Assembly: GCF_001422375.1 (NCBI RefSeq)
Contig: NZ_LMMU01000007.1
Coordinates: 63,006 to 127,005 of the forward strand
Direction of reading: 5' to 3'
DNA length: 64,000 bases
Source of the DNA: Methylobacterium sp. Leaf99
Lineage (GTDB): Bacteria; Pseudomonadota; Alphaproteobacteria; Rhizobiales; Beijerinckiaceae
In this document: piece by piece, positions 18,064 to 27,275 of the stretch
Numbering within the stretch: the stretch's first letter is position 1
How the letters are laid out: each line of letters starts with the position of its first letter
Program-made: the position numbers and the translations under genes
The notes under the pieces: generated by a model
What the model was told of the DNA's origin: nothing
Database searches by the model: none
What the model saw: only the letters and a program-made list of their open reading frames with translations

Positions 18064-19133
18064 GCCGGAAGAAGCCGGCAGGCTTCGGGGTCGAGGTCGA
18101 GGCGGATCGCGGCGCCGACCCCATGCGGGTCCGGCGCGTGTCCGCCCGCCGGCCCGCTCGCCCGCAGGAGGGTGCCGTCCGCCATGCGGACCTGTCGGCG
18201 GATGCGCTCGCCGAGGAAGGTCACGTCCGTGATCGTGCCGGCCGGACCCACCCCGGCGCCGAGGCCGACGCGTTCCGGACGGATGACCAGGGTCGCTGCC
18301 TCCCCCTCCCCCGGCGTGGGGCCGGACGCGCGGGCGCGCACCGGACCGAACCCGGTCTCGACCACGGCCCAATCGCCGTCCCGCCCGCTGACCCGGCCGG
18401 GGATCAGATTCACGTCGCCCAGCAGCCCGGCGACGAAGCGGGTCGCGGGGCGCTCGTAGAGGGCGGCGGCGTCCCCCACCTGCACGAGGCGGCCCCGGTC
18501 CATCACCCCGATGCGGTCGGCCAGCGCCATCGCCTCGCCGGGAGCGTGGGTGACCATTACGAAGGTGATTCCGAGGCGGCGCTGGAGGGCGCGCAGCTCG
18601 CCTTGCGTCTCCTCGCGCAGGCCCCGGTCGAGGGCGCCGAGGGGCTCGTCGAGGAGCAGCACGCCCGGCTCGCGGGCGAGTGCCCGGGCCAGGGCCACCC
18701 GCTGGCGCTGGCCGCCCGACAGGGTGTCGATCCGACGCGTCCCGAAGCCGTCGAGGCGCACGCGAGCCAGAAGGTCCCTCACCCGGCCGGCCCGGTCCGC
18801 CCGGTTCAGGTTCGTGAGGCCATACGCGACGTTGCCGGCGACATCCCTGTGCGGGAACAGGGCGTAGGACTGGAACATCATGTTCACCGGCCGCCGGTGC
18901 GGCGGCAGCCCGGCCAGATCCCGCCCGTCGACGCGGATGAGACCGGCGCTCGGCGTCTCGAATCCCGCCACGAGGCGCAGGAGGGTGCTCTTGCCGCAGC
19001 CCGACGGCCCGAGCAGGCAGAAGAACTCGCCCGGCGACAGGGCCAGGGAGACATCCGCCACGGCAACGCCGTCACCGAACCGCTTCGTGACGCCTTCGAG
19101 ATCGAGGCGCGGCGCCGGATCCGTCCCGTCCAA
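18060..19133 (-). CDS. ABC transporter ATP-binding protein, PotA-like
   Basis: This is the cytoplasmic ATPase of a polyamine-type (CUT1/POPT) importer, 357 residues. Walker A is GPSGCGKST (42-50), the signature is LSGGQRQRVALARAL, and Walker B is VLLLDEPLGALD. The C-terminal TOBE domain lies at about 280-345 (VIRPERVGLG and after). It starts at TTG, three bases after the stop of the Crp-type gene, with GGGAGG about ten bases upstream, so the regulator and transporter appear to be one transcript. The next gene overlaps its stop by four bases. Whether it carries spermidine, putrescine or another solute is not shown by the sequence. Confidence 0.92.
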   Translation of the reverse strand: MDGTDPAPRLDLEGVTKRFGDGVAVADVSLALSPGEFFCLLGPSGCGKSTLLRLVAGFETPSAGLIRVDGRDLAGLPPHRRPVNMMFQSYALFPHRDVAGNVAYGLTNLNRADRAGRVRDLLARVRLDGFGTRRIDTLSGGQRQRVALARALAREPGVLLLDEPLGALDRGLREETQGELRALQRRLGITFVMVTHAPGEAMALADRIGVMDRGRLVQVGDAAALYERPATRFVAGLLGDVNLIPGRVSGRDGDWAVVETGFGPVRARASGPTPGEGEAATLVIRPERVGLGAGVGPAGTITDVTFLGERIRRQVRMADGTLLRASGPAGGHAPDPHGVGAAIRLDLDPEACRLLPA

Positions 19134-19136
19134 GGC

Positions 19137-19823
19137 TCAGCTGTCCTCCCGCAGGGCCTCGGCGACGCGGGCCTCCAGGAGGTCGGGCCGGCGGATCACG
19201 AGGGCGCCGCGGGTGCGGTCGATGAGGCCGTCGGCGGCCATGACGGTGAATTCGCGGGTCACCTGCTCGCGGCGGCAGCCGATGCGGGCGGCGAGCACGT
19301 GGTGGTAGGGCGGCGGGGTGACGACGCGGGCACCGTCCCCGCCCGTGCGCGGCACCGAGAGGCGCAGCAGCTCGGCGTAGAGGCGATGGCGCAGGTCGAG
19401 GAGCGCGTGCTCCATGATGCGGGTGTTGAGCTCGCGGACCCGCTTGGCCAGCAGGCGGAACAGCCGGTCGGCGATGGCCTCGGACGCGAAGATCATCTGA
19501 CGGAAGATCGGGGCCGGCACGACGCAGACCTCGCCCCGCGTCAGGGCGGTGACGTTGGCCGAGCGGCCGATGCCATCGAGGGCCGCGAGCTCCCCGAAGA
19601 ACGCGCCGCCGCGCATCTCGCCGAGGATCACCTCCTTGCCCGATTGCGACCGGTTGAGGATGCGCACCTCGCCGGAGGCCAGGAAATACACGTCGGTGGA
19701 GACGTCGTCGTAATCGACCAGAACCTCGTTCTCGTCGAACCTGCGCCAGTGGCAGCGCGTCTCGTAGGACGACAACTCGATTCCCGGTTCCTTGAAGAAC
19801 GGGATTGTCGCCAGCCGACTCAT
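19137..19823 (-). CDS. Crp/Fnr-family transcription regulator
   Basis: This is a 228-residue regulator with a cyclic-nucleotide-binding-type beta roll (about 10-125, with GEMRGGAFFGELAALDG) and a winged helix-turn-helix (about 160-215, with VLAARIGCRREQVTREFTVMAADGLI). No Fnr-type N-terminal cysteine cluster is present, so it is not an oxygen-sensing Fnr. It may bind cAMP or another ligand, or none. The start has a clear AGGAG seven bases upstream. The ABC transporter ATPase starts right after its stop, which suggests it controls, or is controlled with, that importer. Confidence 0.88.
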   Translation of the reverse strand: MSRLATIPFFKEPGIELSSYETRCHWRRFDENEVLVDYDDVSTDVYFLASGEVRILNRSQSGKEVILGEMRGGAFFGELAALDGIGRSANVTALTRGEVCVVPAPIFRQMIFASEAIADRLFRLLAKRVRELNTRIMEHALLDLRHRLYAELLRLSVPRTGGDGARVVTPPPYHHVLAARIGCRREQVTREFTVMAADGLIDRTRGALVIRRPDLLEARVAEALREDS

Positions 19824-20505
19824 CGAAAAACTCCTGGTGGCGCCCTGCGCCCGATCCTGACCCCGCGGGGATCGCTGCCGATCCGGCGCGCCAACCCAGC
19901 CCACGGCAGGCCCATGCTCCCGGATGCATCGGACGTCCGACGATCCAATCGGTCGATCGTGACGGCCGGGTCCGGGCCGGTCAAGCCGTAGCCTCCCGAT
20001 GGACGTGGATAGGCTTAGTGGCCGCGCCGGGCTGTTGCCTTGGCGTCCCGGTTTCGACGCGAAACAGCGGCCAATGAGGACGGACGCTCCTCGCCCGCTT
20101 GCCAAGATTAAATCGGATGATAGCCGAATTTGTCCCCGATGAGCACGTATCGCGCCGGATCGGGGTGGAATTTCGCAATGACAATCCAATCATAATCTGG
20201 AACTATACTTTTTAATCCGGATGAGGGCACTGTTTCCCTCGATCTGGTTCGGGCGGGAGCCTCGTCGGCCGGCCTGGCCCAGGCCACCCTGGGTGCGGCC
20301 CTCACCCTTTCCGGGCGTGGCCGTGCTGGGCCACGTCACCGCCCGGCATACGGGCCACACCCTCAACCACGCCCTCGTGGCGGCGCTCCTCGCCGACCCC
20401 GCCACCTGGGAACGCGTCTGATCCGGGCGGCCCGGCGGCCCTCACGCCCCGGAAACCGCCATACGCCGCTTGCCACGGCCGGGGCACGGCGCCAGAACGC
20501 CGCTC
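19824..20505. other. 682-bp divergent intergenic region, no clear gene
   Basis: The region separates the crp gene from the ABC-F gene. It includes a small AT-rich patch at 20105-20220 that could hold a promoter for the ABC-F gene. A 66-residue frame at 20221-20421 has a faint cytochrome P450-like helix but is not convincing. I see no other gene, hairpin or known operator. Confidence 0.4.
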
Positions 20506-22380
20506 ATGCTGCGCGTCAACGACCTCACCTACCGCATCGGCGAACGCCTGATCCTCGACGGCGCCACCTTCGTGATTCCGGACCGGGCCCGGGTCGGGCT
20601 CGTGGGCCGCAACGGCGCCGGCAAGACCACCCTGTTCCGGGCGATCCTCGGCGAATTGCCGACGGAGGGCGGCACCGTGTCGATGCCCAAGGGCATGCGC
20701 ATCGGCGCCGTGGCGCAGGAGGCCCCGGCCGGGCCCGAGACCCTCCACGCCGTGGTGCTCGCCGCCGACACCGAACGCGCGCGCCTGATGGCGGAGGCCG
20801 AGCATGCCGACGGCCTGCGCCGGGCCGAGATCGAGACCCGGCTCGTGGACATCGAGGCGCATTCCGCGCCGGCCCGCGCGGCGGCCATCCTGCACGGACT
20901 CGGCTTCGATGCCGCGGCGCAGGGCCGCCCGTGCTCCGACTTCTCGGGCGGCTGGCGCATGCGCGTGGCGCTCGCCGCCGTGCTGTTCTCCGAGCCGGAC
21001 CTGCTGCTGCTGGACGAGCCGACCAACTACCTCGACATCGAGGGCACCATCTGGCTCTACGACTACCTCGAGCGCTATCCGCGCACGGCGGTGATCATCT
21101 CCCACGACCGCGACCTGCTGGACGAGTGCGTCGATCACATCCTGCACCTCGACCGGGGCAAGCTCGCCATCTACCGCGGCGGCTACACCTCGTTCGCCCG
21201 ACAGGTCGCGGAGAAGCGCACGCTCCAGGCCAAGGCCAAGGTGAAGCAGGACGCCGAGCGCGCCCATCTCCAGAGCTTCGTCGATCGGTTCAAGGCCAAG
21301 GCGACCAAGGCGCGTCAGGCCCAGTCCCGCGTCAAGCGGCTCGCTAAGATGGAGATCATCGCCTCGGTGATCGAGGACGACGTGCCGGCGTTCCGCCTGC
21401 CGAGCCCGGAGCGCCCGCTCTCGCCGCCCATCGTCGCCATGGAGCGGGTCCAGGCCGGCTATCCCGACCGCATCGTGCTGTCAGGCCTCAACCTGAGTCT
21501 CGCCCCCGACGACCGGGTGGCGCTGCTCGGCGCCAACGGCAACGGCAAGTCGACCTTCTGCAAGCTCATCGGCGGGCGCCTGCCGCCGCTCAGCGGCGAG
21601 ATGCGGCGCTCCGGGAAAATGGAGGTCGCCTACTTTGCTCAGCACCAGCTCGACGAGTTGCGCCCCGCCGAGAGCGCCTACGCCCATGTCCGGGACCTGA
21701 TGCCGGACGTGCCGGAATCGAAGGCGCGCGCGGCGGCCGCGCGCCTCGGCTTCTCCGGCACCAAGTCCGAGACGCCGGTCTCGCAGCTCTCCGGTGGCGA
21801 GAAGGCCCGGCTGCTCATGGGCCTCGCCGCCTTCAACGGCCCGCATCTGCTCATCCTCGACGAGCCGACGAACCACCTCGACATCGAGAGCCGGCAGGCG
21901 CTGGTGGAGGCGATCAACGATTACGAGGGCGCCGTCATCCTCGTCTCCCACGATCGCTTCCTGGTCGAAGCCTGCGCCGACCGACTCTGGCTCGTCGCCA
22001 ACGGCAGCGTGAAGGCATTCGAAGGCGACATGGACGATTACCGCCGCCTCGTGCTCGCCGGCCCCGAGCGTCCGGCGGAGAAGGAGGCGGTCGAGACCGT
22101 CGGCGGGGTCAAGGCGGTGGAGCGGCGCTCCAACGCCGAGCGCCGGGTGGCCCTCGCGCCCCTGCGCAAGAAGATCGAGGCGGTGGAGGCGCGTATGAAG
22201 AAGCTCGCCGAGGCCATGGCCAAGATCGATGCCGCGCTCGCCGACGGCACCGCCTTCCAGGCCAATGCCGCCAAGGCGGGGGAACTCGCCAAGATGCGCT
22301 CGGATGCCGCCGGCGCCCTCGAATCGGCCGAGGAGGAATGGCTCGACCTCAGCGGTGCCATCGAGGCGGCGGAAGCCTGA
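20506..22380 (+). CDS. ABC-F ATPase (YheS/Uup type)
   Basis: This is a soluble, duplicated ATPase of the ABC-F class, which acts on the ribosome rather than in transport. The first ABC domain is about 1-240 (Walker A GRNGAGKT, signature FSGGWRMR, Walker B LLLLDEPTNYLD). A charged linker at about 240-300 (VAEKRTLQAKAKVKQDAERAHLQ) is the P-site tRNA-interacting motif. The second ABC domain is about 310-530 (GANGNGKS, LSGGEKARL, LLILDEPTNHLD). The C-terminus is a coiled coil at about 555-625. The 624-residue product starts like YheS. It is a single gene. Exact role (translation-elongation factor or other) is not settled within the class. Confidence 0.92.
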   Translation: MLRVNDLTYRIGERLILDGATFVIPDRARVGLVGRNGAGKTTLFRAILGELPTEGGTVSMPKGMRIGAVAQEAPAGPETLHAVVLAADTERARLMAEAEHADGLRRAEIETRLVDIEAHSAPARAAAILHGLGFDAAAQGRPCSDFSGGWRMRVALAAVLFSEPDLLLLDEPTNYLDIEGTIWLYDYLERYPRTAVIISHDRDLLDECVDHILHLDRGKLAIYRGGYTSFARQVAEKRTLQAKAKVKQDAERAHLQSFVDRFKAKATKARQAQSRVKRLAKMEIIASVIEDDVPAFRLPSPERPLSPPIVAMERVQAGYPDRIVLSGLNLSLAPDDRVALLGANGNGKSTFCKLIGGRLPPLSGEMRRSGKMEVAYFAQHQLDELRPAESAYAHVRDLMPDVPESKARAAAARLGFSGTKSETPVSQLSGGEKARLLMGLAAFNGPHLLILDEPTNHLDIESRQALVEAINDYEGAVILVSHDRFLVEACADRLWLVANGSVKAFEGDMDDYRRLVLAGPERPAEKEAVETVGGVKAVERRSNAERRVALAPLRKKIEAVEARMKKLAEAMAKIDAALADGTAFQANAAKAGELAKMRSDAAGALESAEEEWLDLSGAIEAAEA

Positions 22381-22644
22381 CGGCCGCCCGGATCTGCGGC
22401 TCCGGCACCACACGCCGGAAGCGATTGCCCGGCGCCGCGGCTCCCCGGGCCCGATCGTCGCCGGGAGCCATATGTTCGCCACACGGGCGGGCTTGAGGGT
22501 CGGGAACGGCGCCGTCTTAAGCGCGCGTTCACCGCGATGCGCGACCGTTCCGGCGCGGACGCGCGGATCGGGGCGGTCCGGGTTCGGGCACAGGTTTATG
22601 GGGCGGGGCCGTGCCGTGCGCGGACGCCCGGGGGGAGCGGGTTC

Positions 22645-23514
22645 ATGACGGTTCTGACGCTGCGGGCATCGAAGGCGGGGCTGATCGGGGCCGCCCTCGT
22701 GGCGGCCGCGCTCGGCGGGTGCGAGACCTACGGCAATGCCGGTGCGCCGAAGCAGTTCGCCGTGCTGGAGACCGACACCACGGGCGCCACCAACGTGAAC
22801 ATCGCCTCGCTCAGCGAAGTGATCCAGCGCAACCCCAACGACGCCGCCGCTTACGTCACCCGCGGCGCCGCCTATGCCCGTTCGGGCCAGTTCAACGACG
22901 CCATCGGCGATTTCACCAAGGCGGTGCAGATCGATCCGAACTCGGCTTCGGCCTACAACAACCGGGCGCTCGCCAACCGCCAGATCGGCCGCAACGACGC
23001 GGCGCTCGGCGATTTCTCCAAGGCCATCGCGGCGGACCCGAATTACGGCCCGGCCTATATCGGCCGCGCCAACGTCCTGCGCGCCCAGGGCGACCTCGAC
23101 GGTGCCGGCAACGACCTCAACCAGGCGATCCGCCTGACGCCGGAATCGGCCGAAGCCTACCACGCCCGCGGCCTCGTGCGGCAGAAGCAGAACCAGAACA
23201 CCCAGGCCATCGGCGATTTCGACGCCGCCATCGACCGCAACCCGTTCGTGGCCGCCCCCTACGCCGCCCGCGGCCAGAGCCTCATCGCCACCAATCAGTT
23301 CGACAAGGCCATCGAGGACTACAACGCGGCCCTCAACGTCAACAATAAGGACGCGACTTCCTGGGCCTATCGCGGGGTGGCGTACGAGAAGTCCAACCGT
23401 CGCAAGGAGGCGATGGAGAGCTACCAGCGCGCCGCTCAGCTCGATCCCGGCAACGCCATCGCCAAGCAGGGTCTCGGCCGCGTGCAGGGCGGCGTCGGCT
23501 CGCTGTTCAACTGA
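22645..23514 (+). CDS. TPR-repeat lipoprotein
   Basis: This 289-residue protein has a lipoprotein signal peptide ending in LGGC, so the mature N-terminus is the cysteine at about residue 26. At least five tetratricopeptide repeats follow from about 50 to 280, with units such as AAAYVTRGAAYARSGQFNDAI and SASAYNNRALANRQIGRNDAAL. TPR repeats make protein-binding scaffolds. GGGGGAGCGGG precedes the start. It stands alone between an ABC-F gene and a small secreted-protein gene, both on the same strand. Relatives are conserved alphaproteobacterial lipoproteins of unknown function. Confidence 0.9.
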   Translation: MTVLTLRASKAGLIGAALVAAALGGCETYGNAGAPKQFAVLETDTTGATNVNIASLSEVIQRNPNDAAAYVTRGAAYARSGQFNDAIGDFTKAVQIDPNSASAYNNRALANRQIGRNDAALGDFSKAIAADPNYGPAYIGRANVLRAQGDLDGAGNDLNQAIRLTPESAEAYHARGLVRQKQNQNTQAIGDFDAAIDRNPFVAAPYAARGQSLIATNQFDKAIEDYNAALNVNNKDATSWAYRGVAYEKSNRRKEAMESYQRAAQLDPGNAIAKQGLGRVQGGVGSLFN

Positions 23515-23620
23515 CGCGACGCCCGCCGTCCGACGGCGGGCTTCCCTCGGGATTGGCCGCCGGACACCTTGCGGCGGGTGAAAAACCCGCCAGGATCGCC
23601 CATCTCCGGGAGTTCCCTGA

Positions 23621-23884
23621 ATGCGCCGCTTCGCCCTCGCCTGCCTCGTGATCCTGCCCGCCGCGCCAGCCCAGGCCGCCTTCCCGTGCGATGAACGCTG
23701 GGGCGAGCGCAACGCCGTCTATGCCGAGGCCGGCTACTGCTTCCGCACGGTCCGCGCCATCAAGGCCTTCGGCAACGCCAACTGCCGCTACGACGGCCTC
23801 CGCGATGTGCCGCTCTCCGCCCGCGATCGGGAGAAGGTCGCCGACATCGTGCGTGAGGAACAGCGCAACGGGTGCCGGGATTGA
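23621..23884 (+). CDS. Small secreted protein with YARHG-type domain
   Basis: This is an 87-residue exported protein with a signal peptide of about 20 residues (RRFALACLVILPAAPAQA). Four cysteines follow (FPC, YCF, NCR, GC), enough for two disulfides. The core NAVYAEAGYCFRTVRAIKAFGNANC matches the YARHG pattern, a short domain in periplasmic or secreted bacterial proteins whose function is unknown. The gene ends 12 bases before the convergent glpX stop. The predicted location is periplasm. Confidence 0.8.
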   Translation: MRRFALACLVILPAAPAQAAFPCDERWGERNAVYAEAGYCFRTVRAIKAFGNANCRYDGLRDVPLSARDREKVADIVREEQRNGCRD

Positions 23885-23896
23885 TCCCCGCCTCCG

Positions 23897-24889
23897 TCAG
23901 CCCTCGAAGGGCTGCATCCGCCGGTGTTCGCCGATGATGCGGCGCACGGTGCCGGTGGCCGAGCGATAGACCACCGTCTCGGTCTCGACGTGGCCCTGCT
24001 TGAACCGCACGCCCCTGAGAAGCGCCCCGTCCGTGACGCCGGTGGCGGCCACGATGACATCGCCGCGCGCCATGTCGTGGAGCTCGTATTTCCGGTTCGG
24101 ATCGCTGATGCCCATCCGCGCCGCGCGCTCGCGCTTGTCGTGGCTGTCGAGGATGAGGCGGCCCTGCATGTGGCCGCCGATGCAGCGGAGCACCCCGGCG
24201 GCGATGACGCCCTCGGGGGCGGCCCCGATCCCGAGGTAGATGTCGGCGCCGGTCTCGTCCGGGCTCGTCGTGTGGATGATGGCGGCGATGTCGCCGTCCG
24301 AGATCAGGCGGATGCCGGCCCCCGTCGCCCGCACGGCGGCGACCAGGGCCATGTGGCGCGGCCGGTCGAGGATGATGGCGGTGATCTGGGCCGGGTCGAT
24401 GCCCTTGTGACGGGCCAGCGCGGCGATGTTGTCGGCGGGGCTCGCGTCGAGATCGACGAGCCCGGCCGGGTAGCCGGGGCCGATGGCGATCTTCTGCATG
24501 TAGACATCGGGGGCGGCGAGCAGGGAGCCGGATTCCGCGAGGGCCATGACCGCGATGGCGCCGGGCATGTCCTTGGCGCACAGTGTGGTGCCTTCGAGGG
24601 GATCGACGGCGATGTCGACCTTCGGGCCGGTGCCGGTGCCGAGGCGTTCGCCGATGTAGAGCATCGGCGCCTCGTCGCGCTCGCCCTCGCCGATCACCAC
24701 GGTGCCGTCGATGGGCAGACTGTTCAGCTCGGCCCGCATGGCGTCGACGGCGGCCTGATCGGCCTCACGTTCCTTGCCCTGGCCGCGCAGGTGGGCGGCG
24801 GCGATGGCGGCGCGCTCGGTCACCCGCGCCAGCTCCAGGGCGAGTGTGCGATCGACGGTACCGCCGGGGGTTGTCTTGCCATACGCCAT
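23897..24889 (-). CDS. glpX: Class II fructose-1,6-bisphosphatase (GlpX)
   Basis: GlpX hydrolyses fructose-1,6-bisphosphate to fructose-6-phosphate in gluconeogenesis, and in many alphaproteobacteria also sedoheptulose-1,7-bisphosphate. The 330-residue product has the metal-binding VVIGEGERDEAPMLYIGE (about 64-81) and the AVDPLEGTT block (94-102). The C-terminal substrate-binding region is GDVIVAATGVTDGALLRGV. It is downstream of the homoserine dehydrogenase gene on the same strand, 113 bases apart. The gap contains the palindrome GAACT-AA-AGTTC at 24929-24940, a possible small operator. Confidence 0.94.
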   Translation of the reverse strand: MAYGKTTPGGTVDRTLALELARVTERAAIAAAHLRGQGKEREADQAAVDAMRAELNSLPIDGTVVIGEGERDEAPMLYIGERLGTGTGPKVDIAVDPLEGTTLCAKDMPGAIAVMALAESGSLLAAPDVYMQKIAIGPGYPAGLVDLDASPADNIAALARHKGIDPAQITAIILDRPRHMALVAAVRATGAGIRLISDGDIAAIIHTTSPDETGADIYLGIGAAPEGVIAAGVLRCIGGHMQGRLILDSHDKRERAARMGISDPNRKYELHDMARGDVIVAATGVTDGALLRGVRFKQGHVETETVVYRSATGTVRRIIGEHRRMQPFEG

Positions 24890-25002
24890 GGACCTGTCCG
24901 CGCCTTTCGCCGTTCGTGCGCTCTCTATGAACTAAAGTTCGAGAAACACTACCATTCGGGGCGATTTCTTCATGCGGTCCGGCGGAATCCTGCGCGGGAC
25001 GC

Positions 25003-26325
25003 CTATTCCCGTTCGATCCGGATGAGCTGGGGCGCCTCGGCCAGGAGCCCGTCGGCCGCGATGGCGTCGAGGGCGGCCCGGATGGTCCCCTCCGTCGCCG
25101 CATAGGTGATCAGCACCAGGGGGACCGGCTGGCCCGAGCGGCCGTGCGGGTCCTTCGAGGCGGCGCTCTCCGAGCGGCGCTGGAGGATGCTCTCGATGGA
25201 GATGTCGCGCTCGGCCATGCGGGTGGCGACGCCGGCGGCCACGCCCGGCCGGTCATGGACCGTGAGGCGGATGTAGTAGCCGCCCTCGTGGCGCTGCATG
25301 GCGACGCGCTGCGCCGGACCGAGCTCCGCATGGGGCCGTCCGAAGGTCGGACGGCTCACCCCCGCGGCGATGTCGGTGATGTCGGAGACCACCGCGGAGG
25401 CCGTGGCCTCGCCGCCGGCCCCGGGCCCGATGAGGGTGAGTTCGCCCACCGCGTCGGCGTCGATGGTGACCGCGTTGGTGACGCCCATCACCTGGGCGAT
25501 GGCCGAGGATTTCGGCACCATGGTCGGGTGGACGCGCTGCTCGATGCCGCCCTCGGCCACCTGGGCGACGCCCAGCAGCTTGATGCGGTAGCCCAGCTCC
25601 TCCGCCATGGTGAGGTCGAGGGGCTGGATCGCCGAGATGCCCTCCACGGAGACGCCCTCGGCGTCGATCTCGACCCCGAACGCGAGGCTCGTGAGGATGG
25701 CGAGCTTGTGGGCGGTGTCGAAGCCCTCGACATCGAAGGTCGGGTCGGCCTCGGCGTAGCCGAGCGCCTGCGCGTCCTTGAGGCAGGCCTCGAAGGTCAG
25801 GCCCTCGCGCTCCATCCGGGTAAGGATGTAGTTGCAGGTGCCGTTCATGATTCCGTAGACGCGCGAGACCGCGTTGCCCGTGAGGCCCTCGCGCAGGGCC
25901 TTGATCACCGGAATGCCGCCGGCGACGGACGCCTCGTAGGCGAGGCTGACGCCCTTCGCTTCCGCCGCCCGGGCCAGGGCAGCGCCGTGCCTGGCCAGCA
26001 GCGCCTTGTTGGCGGTGACCACGTGCTTGCCCGCCGCGATGGCGGCCTCCACCGTGGCCTTGGCCGGGCCCTCGGCACCGCCGATGAGCTCGACCACGCA
26101 GTCGATGTCCGGGCTGGCGGCGAGCGCCACGGGATCGTCGAACCAGGTGACGCCGGCGAGATCGAGGCCCCGGTCGCGGCCCCGGTCACGGGACGACACG
26201 GCGGTGATGCGGACCTCGCGGCCGCTGGCGGCGGCAAGCGCGTCGGCCCGGCGGGCGACCATGCGGACCACGGCGGCACCGACGGTGCCGAGGCCGGCGA
26301 CGCCGAGGCGGAGGCTCTGTTTCAT
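25003..26325 (-). CDS. hom: Homoserine dehydrogenase
   Basis: This enzyme reduces L-aspartate-4-semialdehyde to L-homoserine with NAD(P)H, at the branch to threonine and methionine. The 440-residue product has an N-terminal Rossmann fold (GVAGLGTVGAAVV, about 6-18). The catalytic domain includes NGTCNYILTRMEREG and the lysine-bearing EGFDTAHKLAILTSLAFG. A C-terminal ACT domain from about 355 (HEGGYYIRLTVHDRPGVAAGVA) probably senses threonine. The chosen ATG gives a normal N-terminus; another ATG eight codons upstream is possible. With glpX downstream it may form a transcript. Confidence 0.94.
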   Translation of the reverse strand: MKQSLRLGVAGLGTVGAAVVRMVARRADALAAASGREVRITAVSSRDRGRDRGLDLAGVTWFDDPVALAASPDIDCVVELIGGAEGPAKATVEAAIAAGKHVVTANKALLARHGAALARAAEAKGVSLAYEASVAGGIPVIKALREGLTGNAVSRVYGIMNGTCNYILTRMEREGLTFEACLKDAQALGYAEADPTFDVEGFDTAHKLAILTSLAFGVEIDAEGVSVEGISAIQPLDLTMAEELGYRIKLLGVAQVAEGGIEQRVHPTMVPKSSAIAQVMGVTNAVTIDADAVGELTLIGPGAGGEATASAVVSDITDIAAGVSRPTFGRPHAELGPAQRVAMQRHEGGYYIRLTVHDRPGVAAGVATRMAERDISIESILQRRSESAASKDPHGRSGQPVPLVLITYAATEGTIRAALDAIAADGLLAEAPQLIRIERE

Positions 26326-26474
26326 GGCGCGCGATCCGTCATCTTCCATGGGCCGTCCGGGGCGGGCCCGGTACGGGGCGACCGTCCACGGGTCGTTCCG
26401 TTCGCTCCGGTCGGGGAGCGGCGGGCTCTTCTGCAACGAATCCCAGGGGGGTGCAACAAATCCGCCGGTGGGGT

Positions 26475-27179
26475 TCAGCCTCGGCGCGCCCGGTAACGGA
26501 GCGCCGTGACGAGGAGACCGCCGAGCACCCCGGCGTTGAGGACGTGCCAGAGGAAGTGCGTGCCCAGGGGCAGGCTCGCACACAGGCTCCGGTCGAGGGT
26601 GCGGAACGCCAGTGACAGGGCGAACAGGCCGGCGAGGCCGAGCAGGCTGACGCCGGCCGCACGGCGCGCGGGGTCGTGCCCGCCGCCCCGGGGCATGAGC
26701 AGACCGGTCCCGACGCCCAGGAGGGCCAGGATCGCCGGAGCGTAACCGAGGGAGCCGTTGGTGGCGGCCGCGAGCGCGGGGCCGAAGAGGATGTCCAGCG
26801 CCGGCTCAAGGCCGAAGCCGAAGGCTGCGAACAGCAGGGTCGCGGCCAGCGCCGGTCCGGGCCCGAACGCGAAGAAGCGCCGCATGGCCAGGAAGAAGTA
26901 GGCGTGGATGAACGCCGCGATGGGGATGACGTCGGCCAGGAGCGACCAGCGCACGGCGAGGGTGTGGAACAGGAACGAGCCGAGGCCGATCACGGCGACG
27001 AGGCCGGCGAGCCCCAGGACAACGGGATCGCGCCGTGGTGCCCGGCGCTCCCGCCAGGCGACCGCTCCGGCGGCGATCAGGAAGGCGGCATTCGACAGCG
27101 CGTTGACGGGCTCGGCCCAGAAGCTGCCATCCGCTCGCTCGCAATAGGCGCAGACGGGCGCGAACCACGTCTCATCCAT
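26475..27179 (-). CDS. Ceramidase-family membrane protein
   Basis: This is a 234-residue polytopic membrane protein with about seven helices, of the alkaline ceramidase (CREST) superfamily. The zinc and catalytic residues are visible in FAPVCAYCERADGSFWAEPVNALSNAAFL, in GLGSFLFHTLAVRWSLLADVIPI (His and Asp) and near the end in GTHFLWHVLNAGVLG (two His). Bacterial members are uncharacterised and may hydrolyse other amide-linked lipids. The start is preceded by GGGGTGGGG; the open frame further upstream adds no recognised sequence. It is divergent from the exonuclease gene, 96 bases apart. Confidence 0.86.
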   Translation of the reverse strand: MDETWFAPVCAYCERADGSFWAEPVNALSNAAFLIAAGAVAWRERRAPRRDPVVLGLAGLVAVIGLGSFLFHTLAVRWSLLADVIPIAAFIHAYFFLAMRRFFAFGPGPALAATLLFAAFGFGLEPALDILFGPALAAATNGSLGYAPAILALLGVGTGLLMPRGGGHDPARRAAGVSLLGLAGLFALSLAFRTLDRSLCASLPLGTHFLWHVLNAGVLGGLLVTALRYRARRG

Positions 27180-27275
27180 GTTGGCCCCACCCCCTGCGAA
27201 AAACCCATCCCGCTTGCCACCGCCCCGCGAAGCCACGATGACGGGCATGCCGAGAGTTCAGGACACCCAGCCCCC

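Noticed and set aside
16379..18124. One 581-residue frame that seems to fuse two permeases
   Set aside because: The first part is read in the wrong frame across the PotB-like gene. The real arrangement is two genes with a GTGA overlap.
20221..20421. 66-residue frame with a P450-like helix (LVAALLADPATWERV)
   Set aside because: Only about 20 residues look like a P450 I-helix. There is no haem-binding cysteine region, no extension and no good ribosome site, so it is likely chance.
24929..24940. GAACTAAAGTTC palindrome upstream of glpX
   Set aside because: Only five-base arms. Too short to call an operator without conservation data, so it is mentioned only in the glpX entry.
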